Shown here in pieces: positions 7,956-16,325 of a DNA stretch of 64,000 nt. Position 1 is the stretch's first letter. Each line of letters opens with the position of its first letter. This DNA comes from G963677085 sp963677085 (GTDB lineage Bacteria > Planctomycetota > Planctomycetia > Pirellulales > Thermoguttaceae). The translations under genes and the position numbers were made by a program. The stretch covers positions 2,542,001-2,606,000 of the forward strand of contig CAXXFH010000004.1 of assembly GCA_963677085.2 (NCBI GenBank), in the 5' to 3' direction. The notes under the pieces were generated by a model that was not told the DNA's origin, made no database searches, and worked only from the letters and a program-made list of their open reading frames with translations.

Positions 7956-9497
7956 CTATTTCTCCCAGTCGTCGGTGCGGAAGCACGACGCCGGTAGACC
8001 TTCCTGGTTGTAGAGATTGCACTTGGGATTGTCGGCCCAAGCGTAGCGCACGGCCACGGGGTCCTTTACCTCGGGGCTCGAAACAACCACGCACGAACCG
8101 TCGATTTTGGCGTCGGCCCAGACGAACTTTTTGTCGGCTCCAGCGATGGCAAAACCTTCAAGTGGTCCGTTACCCTTAGCCACCAGCCCGCCGCCCGTAT
8201 GATCGAAGCAAACGCGGATCTTGTCGCCCTGCCGGGTCATCGACTTGTAGAGTGGGCCCGAGTAAACGAGGTCCTTGCCGTAGGTGTTAGCCAGTGCCCA
8301 AAGGGCCAGCCGCTTGCCCACGTCCTGCTTGTTACGAGGATGAATGTCGTTGGCCTCACCAATGTCGTTGATCACGGCCATGCCCGTTTTGTCAACGGCC
8401 AGGCTCTTTAGCATTTGTTCCTGCACCAACACCCAACCGGAGGTTTGCGAGGGTTGCGTTTGCGGGGCGTGAAAGTTGGCCAATTGGACCCACAAAAACG
8501 GCAAGTCGCTTTGCGGCCAATCGCGGCGCCAATTTTCGATCATCGTCGAAAGCTGAAGACCATAGATCATCGGAGCGCCGGCATTGCTTTCCCCCTGGTA
8601 CCAAATGGCGCCCTGCAGGGCGTAAGGTTTCAGTGGGTTGATCATGCCGTTGTAGAGGTTGGCCGGACGGTGAGGGCTCACCTTCGGATCGCCCGGATTG
8701 TGTGGTCTCCGCGGCGGCTTCTTCCCTTCGGCTTTGGCCTTGGCCACTGCGTCTTTCCACTTGGCCACTGCCGCTTCGTACCAGGCCTTGGCCTTTTCGG
8801 GGTCGTAGGTAGCGATGCGATTTCCCCAGTTATCCAACAGGCTCTTCAGTTCGGGTAGTTGCTTTTGGTCGGGCAGGCTCGTCCAGGCCTGCACCGGGGT
8901 GCCGCCCCACGAGGAGTTAATCAACCCGACGGGTACGCCAAGCTGTTCGTACAGATAGCGTCCGAAAAAGTAACCCACGGCCGAAAAGCCGCCCACGGTG
9001 TCGGGCGTGCACACTTTCCAATCGCCTTGGCAGTCGTCTTTGGGCGTCTCCGAGGGGATACGGGCGACCGTGAACATGCGGATGTTCGGCAAATCGGCAG
9101 CCGCTTTTTCCTTGTCGAAGTCGTTGCACCGGTTGACCGTCATGGCCATGTTCGACTGGCCCGAGCAAAGCCACACTTCGCCGACCAGCACGTCGTTGAG
9201 CTTGATCGTGTTGGTACCTTCGACGGTCATCGTCAGCGGGCCGCCGACCTTGAGATTGTCGAACTCGACTTTCCACTTGCCATCGGCGCCGGCCTTGGCG
9301 GTTTTGGTCTTCTCGCCCAGGGTTACGGTCACCTTTTCGCCGGCATCGGCCCAGCCCCAGACCGGCACGACCATGTCGCGTTGTAATACCATGTGATCGC
9401 CAAAGACCGAGGGCAATTTAACCTCGGCCTGCGCGGTCACAGTCCAACTGGCAACCGCGAGTATAGCGACGGCCATTAATGCAAGAGTTCTGCGCAT
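7956..9497 (-). CDS. Sialate O-acetylesterase-like SGNH esterase, copy 1
   Basis: 513 residues from ATG 9497, which has GGAG upstream and begins a clear signal peptide (RRTLALMAVAILAVASW... ending AQA). The longer frame starting at 9566 would bury this signal. Motifs: GQSNMAM for the Ser nucleophile, WYQGESN with canonical residues, and 'ANDIHPRNK' for the catalytic Asp/His. A beta-domain (residues about 25-105, 'LPSVFGDHMVLQRD') precedes the SGNH domain, as in the family. It is clearly paralogous to the next gene along nearly its whole length. The pair suggests use of acetylated polysaccharides or glycoproteins, a common planctomycete trait. Confidence 0.87.
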   Translation of the reverse strand: MRRTLALMAVAILAVASWTVTAQAEVKLPSVFGDHMVLQRDMVVPVWGWADAGEKVTVTLGEKTKTAKAGADGKWKVEFDNLKVGGPLTMTVEGTNTIKLNDVLVGEVWLCSGQSNMAMTVNRCNDFDKEKAAADLPNIRMFTVARIPSETPKDDCQGDWKVCTPDTVGGFSAVGYFFGRYLYEQLGVPVGLINSSWGGTPVQAWTSLPDQKQLPELKSLLDNWGNRIATYDPEKAKAWYEAAVAKWKDAVAKAKAEGKKPPRRPHNPGDPKVSPHRPANLYNGMINPLKPYALQGAIWYQGESNAGAPMIYGLQLSTMIENWRRDWPQSDLPFLWVQLANFHAPQTQPSQTSGWVLVQEQMLKSLAVDKTGMAVINDIGEANDIHPRNKQDVGKRLALWALANTYGKDLVYSGPLYKSMTRQGDKIRVCFDHTGGGLVAKGNGPLEGFAIAGADKKFVWADAKIDGSCVVVSSPEVKDPVAVRYAWADNPKCNLYNQEGLPASCFRTDDWEK

Positions 9498-9619
9498 GTT
9501 CTTGACTCCTTCTTCATGGATGTGAGAAACGGTGAAAATGAAACAAGTGCCGCCATCGTAGCTCACACGGCGCGAGCGTGCAAGAAACGATGTGCTGCAA
9601 TACGAGAAGACGGCGGTTT

Positions 9620-9641
9620 CCTGGTCGCTGAAGCGACCAGG
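9620..9641. terminator. Perfect dyad of the GGTCGCT...AGCGACC family
   Basis: A 10-bp perfect stem (CCTGGTCGCT / AGCGACCAGG) around a 2-nt loop, between the MFS gene end (9685, minus strand) and the esterase start. It is a member of a dispersed family with copies at 22443, 56176 and 57659. It is well placed to end transcription of the MFS gene. Confidence 0.5.
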
Positions 9642-9684
9642 CCTCGTGTGGGAACGATGGATGCGGATGGTGGTGCTTGGTCGC

Positions 9685-11055
9685 TCAGCGTTCGTTCCTC
9701 GCCTTTCCTTCCCTTACCCAAAGCAGCACGCACACGCCCAACGATCGCGTGATCCATCCCACGAGAAAGTTGTATTGATAGAAATCCAACGCAACTCCGC
9801 CGGGCAGCAACAAGAGCTGATCGCGAAAAAGATCGACCAACGCGCCCCCGACCAACGTGCTGGCGGCATAGCACAAGCCGACGATCGTGTAGTAACCGGC
9901 GAAGTATGCGGTGTTCGACTCCGAGGGCGAAAGCTTCAACATCAGATTAGGAAGACACACGTTGATACCCGCATAAGCCACCCACACCGCCCAGGCACTC
10001 GCGAGCCACCATCTTCGCTCGGGCGTGGCCATCAGATAAAACAACGGCCCCAGGGCCACCAGCAGCAGACACACCATCATCACCGAACGGTTGCCCCAGC
10101 GGTCTGCTGCCCGACCCAGCGTGGGGCTGATGGACAGTTGCCCCAACCGCATGGCGGTCTGCAAAACGAGCATCGCCAGCAGGCTGAAGCCGAGGACCTT
10201 TGCCGGGTAGATACCTTGGGCCGCCTGGGTTACACCGTTGAAGAACGAGAACCAGCAGCCGAAAAGAATCAACCGCCGAAAGCGTGGGTCGGCGAGCGGT
10301 CGGCCGAGTGATCGCCACGTGGCACCGCGTTGCACCAATCCCCGGGCAGCCACCCGGGGCATCCGCGCCAAGGGAACCAACGACGCCATCAAGAAGCCCG
10401 TCCCCACGATGGCGGCAATCGCGTAGGCCATCCAGCGCGGCGGTTCGGTGTAGCCCAGACTGCCCCACCAGATGAAATTCAGATTGCCGAAAAATGCGAC
10501 GGCCGACTTCGACGGCAACCACCAGGTAAACCACCCGGTGGCGAGCATGGCCGCCATGTTGCCGGCGACCATCCACCGCTCGCGGCGGCCAAGAAACCGG
10601 CCGCGAATTCTGCCGGGCACCAAGTCGGCTAGCCACGACCACAGCGCGATGGTGCCTAAGTATTCCAACAGGTGATACGTGCACCAAAGGACGACCAGCG
10701 CCGCGAGCGACACGTTGGCCGATGGCAGCAGTCCGGGGGAAGCCGCGAGCGGCAATGCCAACAGTACGACCGTGCTGGCCAGGTACGTTATCAGGCAGAA
10801 GCGTTTACGATCGAGAAATCGGCCGATGAGCATCGGCGCACCCAGCCGCAACACGCCCACGACATGCCGGGCGGCCAGGATCATGGCAATGCCCAGGCCG
10901 ATCTTGCCGGCGCCCAAGTCGAGCGCCAGATAGATCACCAGCGTGGTGCTGGCCATGCCGTTGCCCAAGGCCCAAAGCAGGCCGTTACGATAGGCTAGAT
11001 GCCGGGCGCTACGGCGCTGGTAGATCGGCAGTCGCGCGGGGTCGTGTCGGGGCAT
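9685..11055 (-). CDS. Major facilitator superfamily transporter
   Basis: 456 residues with about twelve hydrophobic segments in two halves joined by a basic cytoplasmic loop near the middle (residues about 230-260). The cytoplasmic motif-A-like segment 'GRFLDRKRF' follows the second helix, and a related 'GRAADRWGNRS' occurs in the second half, both typical of MFS carriers. The N-terminus is basic and cytoplasmic. The substrate cannot be told from sequence. The start at 11055 has GAGAAC upstream. The neighbouring TauE/SafE permease lies 54 bp upstream in the same direction, so the two may be cotranscribed. Confidence 0.8.
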   Translation of the reverse strand: MPRHDPARLPIYQRRSARHLAYRNGLLWALGNGMASTTLVIYLALDLGAGKIGLGIAMILAARHVVGVLRLGAPMLIGRFLDRKRFCLITYLASTVVLLALPLAASPGLLPSANVSLAALVVLWCTYHLLEYLGTIALWSWLADLVPGRIRGRFLGRRERWMVAGNMAAMLATGWFTWWLPSKSAVAFFGNLNFIWWGSLGYTEPPRWMAYAIAAIVGTGFLMASLVPLARMPRVAARGLVQRGATWRSLGRPLADPRFRRLILFGCWFSFFNGVTQAAQGIYPAKVLGFSLLAMLVLQTAMRLGQLSISPTLGRAADRWGNRSVMMVCLLLVALGPLFYLMATPERRWWLASAWAVWVAYAGINVCLPNLMLKLSPSESNTAYFAGYYTIVGLCYAASTLVGGALVDLFRDQLLLLPGGVALDFYQYNFLVGWITRSLGVCVLLWVREGKARNER

Positions 11056-11109
11056 ACCGGGTTCTCGTCGATTTCACCCGCCCCACATCACGTGCAATGG
11101 TCGCTCAAC

Positions 11110-11850
11110 TCATCCGGTGATCAGCCGGAAGGCCGCCACGCCGGCTAGCGTTAATACTAACGGATCGAACACCTTTTGGGGAATCCATGTGAATACTCGC
11201 TTGCCAAGCAGAGCGCCCAGCACGACGCCGGGCGTGATGATCAGCGAGAACTGCAGAGTGCTCAGGTTCATTAGCCCCAAGCTGCCGACAATAGGAATCT
11301 TCAGCACGTTGACAATCAGAAAGAACCACACCCAGGTGCCCATAAAGTGGTTTTTTCCCAACCCACGGCTGATCAGGTAAATGGCCATCACCGGGCCGGC
11401 GGCGTTGCCGATCAGGGTGCTGAACCCGGCTAGCAATCCCATTGTGGCGACGAACCACCATTTCTCGGGCAATTCGTCCCAACCGAACGCCTGACGACAG
11501 ATTTCCAACAGCAGCAGGGCAAACACCATCCAGCCCAGCACTAGCTTGAACTGGTTGTGGTCGATGGTGGCCAAGACAATGATGCCAGGAATCATGCCGG
11601 CGATAACCGCAGGGAAAAGCCCCCACAGTTTGTTCCATTGGACGTGCTCGCGGTAGAAGGCCACGCCCATCAGGTCGCCCACCACAAGCACCGGCAGGAT
11701 GGCCCCGACCGACATTTTGTCGGCACCGGAAAAGGCCATGGTGATCAACAGGATCGCCGGCAACGACACCCCCGGCACGCCCGTCTTCGACAAGCCGACC
11801 AGAAATGCCGAGCAGGCGCCCAGCAAATATGCGTTGAGGGTTGGATCCAT
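11110..11850 (-). CDS. TauE/SafE family sulfite/organosulfur permease
   Basis: 246 residues from ATG 11850 (MDPTLNAYLLG), the start that places the first helix at the N-terminus as in the family. A longer frame to 12021 runs through palindromic repeats and is unlikely to be translated. About eight transmembrane helices are visible, with the family-like opening 'AFLVGLSKTGVPG' and the mirrored 'LAGFSTLIGNAAGP'. TauE/SafE proteins export sulfite or sulfoacetate or move related anions. It is the next gene downstream of sat on the same strand, which supports a role in sulfur metabolism. The ATG has no clear Shine-Dalgarno sequence. Confidence 0.82.
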   Translation of the reverse strand: MDPTLNAYLLGACSAFLVGLSKTGVPGVSLPAILLITMAFSGADKMSVGAILPVLVVGDLMGVAFYREHVQWNKLWGLFPAVIAGMIPGIIVLATIDHNQFKLVLGWMVFALLLLEICRQAFGWDELPEKWWFVATMGLLAGFSTLIGNAAGPVMAIYLISRGLGKNHFMGTWVWFFLIVNVLKIPIVGSLGLMNLSTLQFSLIITPGVVLGALLGKRVFTWIPQKVFDPLVLTLAGVAAFRLITG

Positions 11851-11904
11851 GAGGACGTGGGTGGTGGGGAAAGGCGTGGGTGGGTAGGGACGCAATATCA
11901 TCTT

Positions 11905-11927
11905 GTTCCCATGCTTTGCGTGGGAAC
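11905..11927. repeat. GTTCCCACGC-type palindrome
   Basis: GTTCCCATGC-ttt-GCGTGGGAAC, an almost perfect dyad 55 bp upstream of the TauE/SafE start. It is paired with a second copy at 12009-12033. The DNA between them contains smaller GCTTCGCG/CGCAAAGCG dyads. Confidence 0.7.
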
Positions 11928-12008
11928 ACACAGTGTCGACGCTTCGCGTCGTGGCGTTTGGGTACTCGTGTTGAATGGCCAGGCAACGACGCAAAGCGTC
12001 TCGTCTTG

Positions 12009-12033
12009 GGTTCCCACGCAAAGCGTGGGAACC
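12009..12033. repeat. GTTCCCACGC-type palindrome
   Basis: A perfect 11-bp stem (GGTTCCCACGC / GCGTGGGAACC) around AAA, 14 bp beyond the sat stop codon. It is a likely transcript-end hairpin and the best-preserved member of this dispersed family. Confidence 0.75.
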
Positions 12034-12046
12034 AGGCGAATTGCCC

Positions 12047-13306
12047 TTACTTTTGGGCCATCGCCTCGCTGAGGATCGCGGCCGTGCTCTTGCGCATGAT
12101 TCGCGGGTCGACTTCCTCGCCCGCCATCAGCGCGCGGCGGACTTCCTTGCCGGAAATAAAGACAGGTTTCTCGTCGCTGTGGTTCTCCATTAAATCCACT
12201 CGGCCCAACGATTCGTAGTAGGCCGCGAAACCAACCTTCAAGGGGTGAATCTTCAGGTCGCCGGCCAGATTCTCGAAAATCTCCTGGGCGTCGAAGTCGC
12301 CCCAGATGGCCGTGCCGTCGTGATACGGGGCATCCGCGTGTTTGCGTCCGATGACCAGATCGGTGAAGCCGAAATTCTGGCGGTAAATCGCATGCATCAC
12401 CGCTTCCTTCGGGCCGCCGTAGAACATTTTGATGTCCAGCCCCAACAGAATCACCCGATCGGGAACCGACTCGCCGCGCGAACCCCAAAGCTCTGGATCG
12501 CTGTCGCCCTCGCCCAACACGCGGCGGTCGATCAGCGTCTCGTAGGTGTGCATACGGACATCGGCGTGGACATCGTCGCCCTTGGTTTCGCCGATCAGCG
12601 GGTTCAGGCACGCAGCCGCGTCGTGCCCGGCGCGAAGCAACGTCTCCAGACCATAGACCAGTGCGTATTCGTGGGCACGGTGCAACGGGTTGCGGGTTTG
12701 GAAGGCCACGATCCGCTGCCAACCCTTGTCGGTCAACAACTGGCGAACCTCGCGCGGTGTGAGCACGTACTGGCCGAACTTCGGATGCTTTGGTTGCGGC
12801 AACACACGGATTTCGCCGCCGACGAGGTGCGTTTTGTCGGCATCGCCTTTAAGGACCATGTCGCCGCCCGGGTGGTCGGTCCGCTCGGTCAGGTAAACCG
12901 ATTTCAGGTATCGCGGCTTGTCCCAGGGGAAGACGTCGCTGATGGCAAGCGTGGCCACGACTTCGCCCGACGTGTTGGCGAGCGCCACTTCCTGCCCGGC
13001 GGCCAGCTCTCCGGCCATGGCCTCGGTGACCGGCAGCGACAGCGGAATGGTCCAGGCGTAGAGCTTGCCGTCGCACTCGATGACCGCTTCGTCGAGCACC
13101 CGGTTGTAGGTGGCCGAGTCCATTGGCCCGACGAGAGGGCTCAGCCCACCGTCGCCCAGTCGGTAAACCGTCGACAGATCAGCGTCGGAGACGGGCACCT
13201 GCTTGAGCGTCTTGGCACGTGCGAGGAAGTCGGCCGTTTCGTCGGCGGCTACCGTACGGCAGACCGGCTTAGACAATCCACCATGTGGAGGGGGAAGATG
13301 CGACAT
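12047..13306 (-). CDS. sat: Sulfate adenylyltransferase (ATP sulfurylase)
   Basis: 419 residues from ATG 13306 (MSHLPPPHGG), which has AAGGAAA upstream. The longer frame to 13408 crosses a dispersed repeat and was rejected. The enzyme forms adenosine 5'-phosphosulfate from sulfate and ATP, the first step of sulfate assimilation (or the reverse in sulfur oxidation). An N-terminal PUA-like domain (to about 170) is followed by the catalytic domain with FQTRNPLHRAHEYAL, the QxRNPxHxxHE nucleotide-binding motif. The length fits the single-domain Sat type without an APS-kinase fusion. The TauE/SafE gene follows on the same strand. Confidence 0.95.
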   Translation of the reverse strand: MSHLPPPHGGLSKPVCRTVAADETADFLARAKTLKQVPVSDADLSTVYRLGDGGLSPLVGPMDSATYNRVLDEAVIECDGKLYAWTIPLSLPVTEAMAGELAAGQEVALANTSGEVVATLAISDVFPWDKPRYLKSVYLTERTDHPGGDMVLKGDADKTHLVGGEIRVLPQPKHPKFGQYVLTPREVRQLLTDKGWQRIVAFQTRNPLHRAHEYALVYGLETLLRAGHDAAACLNPLIGETKGDDVHADVRMHTYETLIDRRVLGEGDSDPELWGSRGESVPDRVILLGLDIKMFYGGPKEAVMHAIYRQNFGFTDLVIGRKHADAPYHDGTAIWGDFDAQEIFENLAGDLKIHPLKVGFAAYYESLGRVDLMENHSDEKPVFISGKEVRRALMAGEEVDPRIMRKSTAAILSEAMAQK

Positions 13307-13793
13307 CAGAGTGTTTCCTTCGGTTTCGGGCAGAGGTAGCTGTGCGTGGGGGGCCACTGGCTGCTTGTCGGCCAGTGCTTCGCCTTTTCGGTCTCGGTTT
13401 CCCATCATGGAGCCACGGAGGGCACGGACTTGGTAGGTCGGAAGTCGCAGCGAAGGAAGGATGAATTCTAACGGATGGCGTATGAAAGCCGAGTTTGTTC
13501 TTCACCCTTCGATTTCCCCAAAAACTCCGTGCCCTCCGTGGCTCGGTGGTTAAGACGACCGTACCAGATGTAATCTTGCCGGCACCAACCGCCTACGCTA
13601 CCTATTTTCTCGTCAACACAAGACAAGCCGTCAGTATAGGAAGGCCCTGGATATGGCACAAGCGCGGATGATTGCTCGCCGCACCACCCGTCACTCGGGT
13701 GGCAGCGATGATTTTGCGTTCGCTATCCGCGACGAGAATTTCGCCCGCTCCGCGAAATCACCGGTGCTATCCGCTCGGCGATTGACCGATGCA
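13307..13793. other. Repeat-rich intergenic region
   Basis: 487 bp upstream of sat and downstream of gmd. It holds a CACTGGCTG-family dyad at about 13354-13378 and an exact 18-bp inverted pair, GAGCCACGGAGGGCACGG at 13410-13427 and its complement at 13527-13544. The latter belongs to a widely dispersed repeat whose translation reads like 'NHRGTEGTE'. The frames over this region are translations of repeats, not genes. Confidence 0.6.
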
Positions 13794-14774
13794 CTACGGC
13801 CGATCGGCGATTTCCTTGCCCACGCGTTGCAGGTCGGCATCGACCATCATGCGGACCAGGGCGGGGAAATCGACCGTCGGTTGCCAGCCGAGCACACGCC
13901 GGGCCTTTGTGGCATCGCCCCGCAGCGTATTCACTTCGGCCGGGCGTAATAGGGTCGAATCGATCTCAACATGGTCCTGCCAGTCGAGGCCCACGTGGTC
14001 GAACGCCAACTCGACGAACTGTTTGACGGAGTGTTGCTGCTCGGAGGCCACCACATAATCGTCGGGCTCGTCCTGCTGCAACATCATCCACATGGCCTTC
14101 ACGTAGTCGCCGGCAAAGCCCCAGTCGCGTTTGGCTTCGAGATTGCCCAGCGGGAGTTTCTTCTGCACCCCCAGCTTAATCCGGGCGACCGCGTCGCTGA
14201 TCTTGCGGGTGACGAATTCCTTTCCCCGCAAGGGCGACTCATGGTTGAACAGGATGCCCGAGCAGGCGAAAATTCCGTAGCTCTCGCGGTAATTCACGGT
14301 AATCCAATGGCCATAGACTTTGGCCACCCCGTAGGGACTGCGGGGCCAGAACGGGGTTTGTTCGTTTTGCGGCTCCTGCTGTACCTTGCCAAACATCTCG
14401 CTGCTGCTGGCCTGATAGAAGCGGATTTCGGGGTCGACCAGCCGGATGGCCTCCAGCACCCGAGTGACTCCCAACGCGGTAAACTCGCCGGTCAACAGCG
14501 GTTGCAGCCAACTGGTGGGCACAAAGCTTTGCGCCGCCAAGTTGTAGACCTCGTTGGGACGTACGTCGCGAATCAGGTTGACGATCGACAACTGGTCGAG
14601 CAAATCGGCCTGATGCAGCGTGATCCGATCGCGCAGCGCAGAAATCCGCTCGAAGTTCTCGGTGCTGGCCCGCCGGACCATGCCGTGGACTTCGTAACCC
14701 TTGCTCAAAAGGAATTCGGCCAAGTAAGCACCGTCTTGGCCGGTAATACCGGTAATCAACGCGCATCGAGCCAT
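13794..14774 (-). CDS. gmd: GDP-mannose 4,6-dehydratase
   Basis: 326 residues, an extended short-chain dehydrogenase. The NAD(P)-binding motif GITGQDGAYL is at residues 9-18, the family-typical 'RRASTENFERI' follows, and the catalytic triad region includes 'SSSEMFGK' and Y-x-x-x-K in 'SPYGVAKVYGH'. It converts GDP-D-mannose to GDP-4-keto-6-deoxymannose, the precursor of GDP-fucose, GDP-rhamnose or GDP-perosamine. No partner reductase or epimerase lies next to it, so the final sugar is not determined here. It is the only GDP-sugar gene in the window; the glycan operon 17 kb away starts with a dTDP-sugar gene. AGGAAA precedes the ATG. Confidence 0.93.
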   Translation of the reverse strand: MARCALITGITGQDGAYLAEFLLSKGYEVHGMVRRASTENFERISALRDRITLHQADLLDQLSIVNLIRDVRPNEVYNLAAQSFVPTSWLQPLLTGEFTALGVTRVLEAIRLVDPEIRFYQASSSEMFGKVQQEPQNEQTPFWPRSPYGVAKVYGHWITVNYRESYGIFACSGILFNHESPLRGKEFVTRKISDAVARIKLGVQKKLPLGNLEAKRDWGFAGDYVKAMWMMLQQDEPDDYVVASEQQHSVKQFVELAFDHVGLDWQDHVEIDSTLLRPAEVNTLRGDATKARRVLGWQPTVDFPALVRMMVDADLQRVGKEIADRP

Positions 14775-14897
14775 CGAGGTTTCCTATTCGCTATTCGCCG
14801 GGAAATCCGCAAGGTGATATCTTGACAGCCACGCTGGCGCTGGTCAACTGGATTTCTGTCGTAAGTCCTCGCGCCGACGGCGTGACACAACGAAGCT

Positions 14898-14920
14898 CAG
14901 GGTCGCGCAGCGCGCCCTGG
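14898..14920. repeat. CCCAGGGT-type palindrome, copy 1
   Basis: CAGGG...CCCTGG dyad with an inner GCGC core. Together with 15030-15055 it forms a pair spaced about 130 bp apart in opposite orientation. Confidence 0.5.
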
Positions 14921-15029
14921 GTGACGGACAAAACGTTTATTCGTACCCTGAAAGGGTACTACAGACATTGCCCGTCGTTCGGTGCAATTGTACAAATCCT
15001 TGGGAGTTGATGGAGCGTTGCATACTCAA

Positions 15030-15055
15030 CCCAGGGTGCGCTACGCGACCCTGGG
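15030..15055. repeat. CCCAGGGT-type palindrome, copy 2
   Basis: CCCAGGGTGCGC...GCGACCCTGGG dyad, upstream of the DUF4405-like gene. Confidence 0.5.
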
Positions 15056-15149
15056 CTATGCTGTTTAACCGCTTCGCGGTGACAATGGCGGAATCCAACG
15101 CGTATTCGTCAGCCGAACCGACACAGTATCCGAAGCAGGAGACACAACC

Positions 15150-16091
15150 ATGACCGACACCAACCGCTCGCCGAAAATCCACGCCCGGAGCTTCACCTCG
15201 CTGTTGACCTTTGCCGCATTCCTGGTGATGAGTTTCACCGGGATCGCGCTCTACGTGTCGCCCAAGGGACGCGTCGCCCATTGGACCGATTGGACCCTAC
15301 TGGGGCTCAATCGCGACCAATGGACGGCCATCCACATGAATATTTGCCTGCTCTTTCTGATCGTCGGCAGCGTGCATCTCTATCTGAACTGGTCAATCTT
15401 CTGGTGTTACCTGACTCACAAGCTTTCGGGCGGTCGGCGGTTCTGGCGAGAAATCGCCCTGGCCCTGCTGGCCACCCTCGTGATCGTCGGCGGCACGCTT
15501 TACGCCGTTCCTCCGTTTTCCTCGCTGGTCGACCTCAACGACCAGATCAAACGCTACTGGGCTCAGCGGGCGGCGCCGGCGCCGATGCCCCACGCCGAGG
15601 AACTTCGGTTGCCGGCCTATGCCCAACTGCTGGAACTTACGCCCGACGAGGTGCTCGCCGCGTTACGCGACGAAGGCTTCACAGTCGACGATCCGAAAGC
15701 GAGGCTTCGCGAAGTGGCCGAGCAAAACGGTACCAGTCCCAGCCAAGTCCACGCCGCCGTGTTGAAGCACTTTCCTGAGGCGATTGACCGAGGAATTGGC
15801 CTGGGTAAAGGACGCGGACAAGGACGCGGCGGCGGGCGGAAAGCGACGGGCGGCGGTCCCGGACGAAGTGCCGACTCCGGCACCACACCAAGCCCGGAAG
15901 AGTCGCCCTTGCCCGATGTCGAGCATCACCCCGGCCAAGAACATCAGCCCGGGACTGGGCTAGGGCGCGGTGGCCAGGGGCAAGGACGCGGACAGGGTGA
16001 CGGCGTAGGCCGTGGGCAAGGCGGGATGGGCCGTGGGCTAGGCCCCGGCCGTGGCGCCGGACTGAACCGCCAACAGCAAGACGACGAGTAG
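15150..16091 (+). CDS. DUF4405-like membrane protein with Gly/Arg/Gln-rich tail
   Basis: 313 residues. Three hydrophobic helices at about 16-37, 61-79 and 102-120 form a cytochrome b561-like bundle. Conserved-looking histidines (His11, His62, His76) could be haem ligands, as suspected for DUF4405 proteins. A soluble segment (about 147-210) contains two short helical repeats ('LTPDEVLAALRDEGF' and a similar stretch). From about 215 the tail is almost pure Gly/Arg/Gln/Lys (GRGQGRGGG, GRGGQGQGRGQG) and ends in an acidic QQQDDE. The role is probably redox or membrane-linked, but this is inference. GGAG (15138-15141) lies upstream of the ATG. Confidence 0.65.
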   Translation: MTDTNRSPKIHARSFTSLLTFAAFLVMSFTGIALYVSPKGRVAHWTDWTLLGLNRDQWTAIHMNICLLFLIVGSVHLYLNWSIFWCYLTHKLSGGRRFWREIALALLATLVIVGGTLYAVPPFSSLVDLNDQIKRYWAQRAAPAPMPHAEELRLPAYAQLLELTPDEVLAALRDEGFTVDDPKARLREVAEQNGTSPSQVHAAVLKHFPEAIDRGIGLGKGRGQGRGGGRKATGGGPGRSADSGTTPSPEESPLPDVEHHPGQEHQPGTGLGRGGQGQGRGQGDGVGRGQGGMGRGLGPGRGAGLNRQQQDDE

Positions 16092-16144
16092 CCAGTCCCC
16101 GCTGGTGCTTTGTCGATCTGAAAACGTTCGGTTCGTCCTCACGT

Positions 16145-16175
16145 CCTGGTTCCCACGCGAAGCATGGGAACCAGG
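16145..16175. repeat. GTTCCCACGC-type palindrome
   Basis: A 14-bp stem (CCTGGTTCCCACGC / GCATGGGAACCAGG, one mismatch) around a GAA loop, 53 bp past the stop of the DUF4405-like gene and between convergent genes. Confidence 0.65.
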
Positions 16176-16206
16176 AAAACCACTCGGTGGTTGACAACGC
16201 TTGTGT

Positions 16207-16274
16207 GCCACTGGCTTTGTCAGTGTGGAAAACTATGCGGCCAAAGCACTGGCAGAGCCAGTGGCACACACGAC
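16207..16274. repeat. Long imperfect inverted repeat
   Basis: GCCACTGGCTTTG... and ...CAGAGCCAGTGGC form a 68-bp imperfect dyad with an inner ACTGGCA/TGTCAGT pairing. It is related to the CACTGGCTG family and lies between two convergent genes, so termination is a possible role. Confidence 0.5.
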
Positions 16275-16325
16275 CAGAATATCCCACTTGAGTGATGCGA
16301 AGGAATCCCGGGGACATTCCCCCCG

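Larger units (their letters stand above)
14775..15149. other. Divergent intergenic region with palindromes
   Basis: 375 bp between gmd (leftward) and the DUF4405-like gene (rightward). It holds two complementary copies of a CAGGGTCGCG/CGCGCCCTGG palindrome (14898-14920 and 15030-15055), a small dyad GTACCCT-gaa-AGGGTAC near 14943-14959 and an ACCGC-ttc-GCGGT dyad near 15068. No gene is supported. Confidence 0.55.

Noticed and set aside
11851..12021. Longer start for the TauE/SafE gene
   Set aside because: The extension is a translation of a GTTCCCACGC palindrome and would put 57 hydrophilic residues before the first helix.
13307..13408. Longer start for sat
   Set aside because: The extra residues come from a dispersed repeat; ATG 13306 has a good ribosome site and the family N-terminus.
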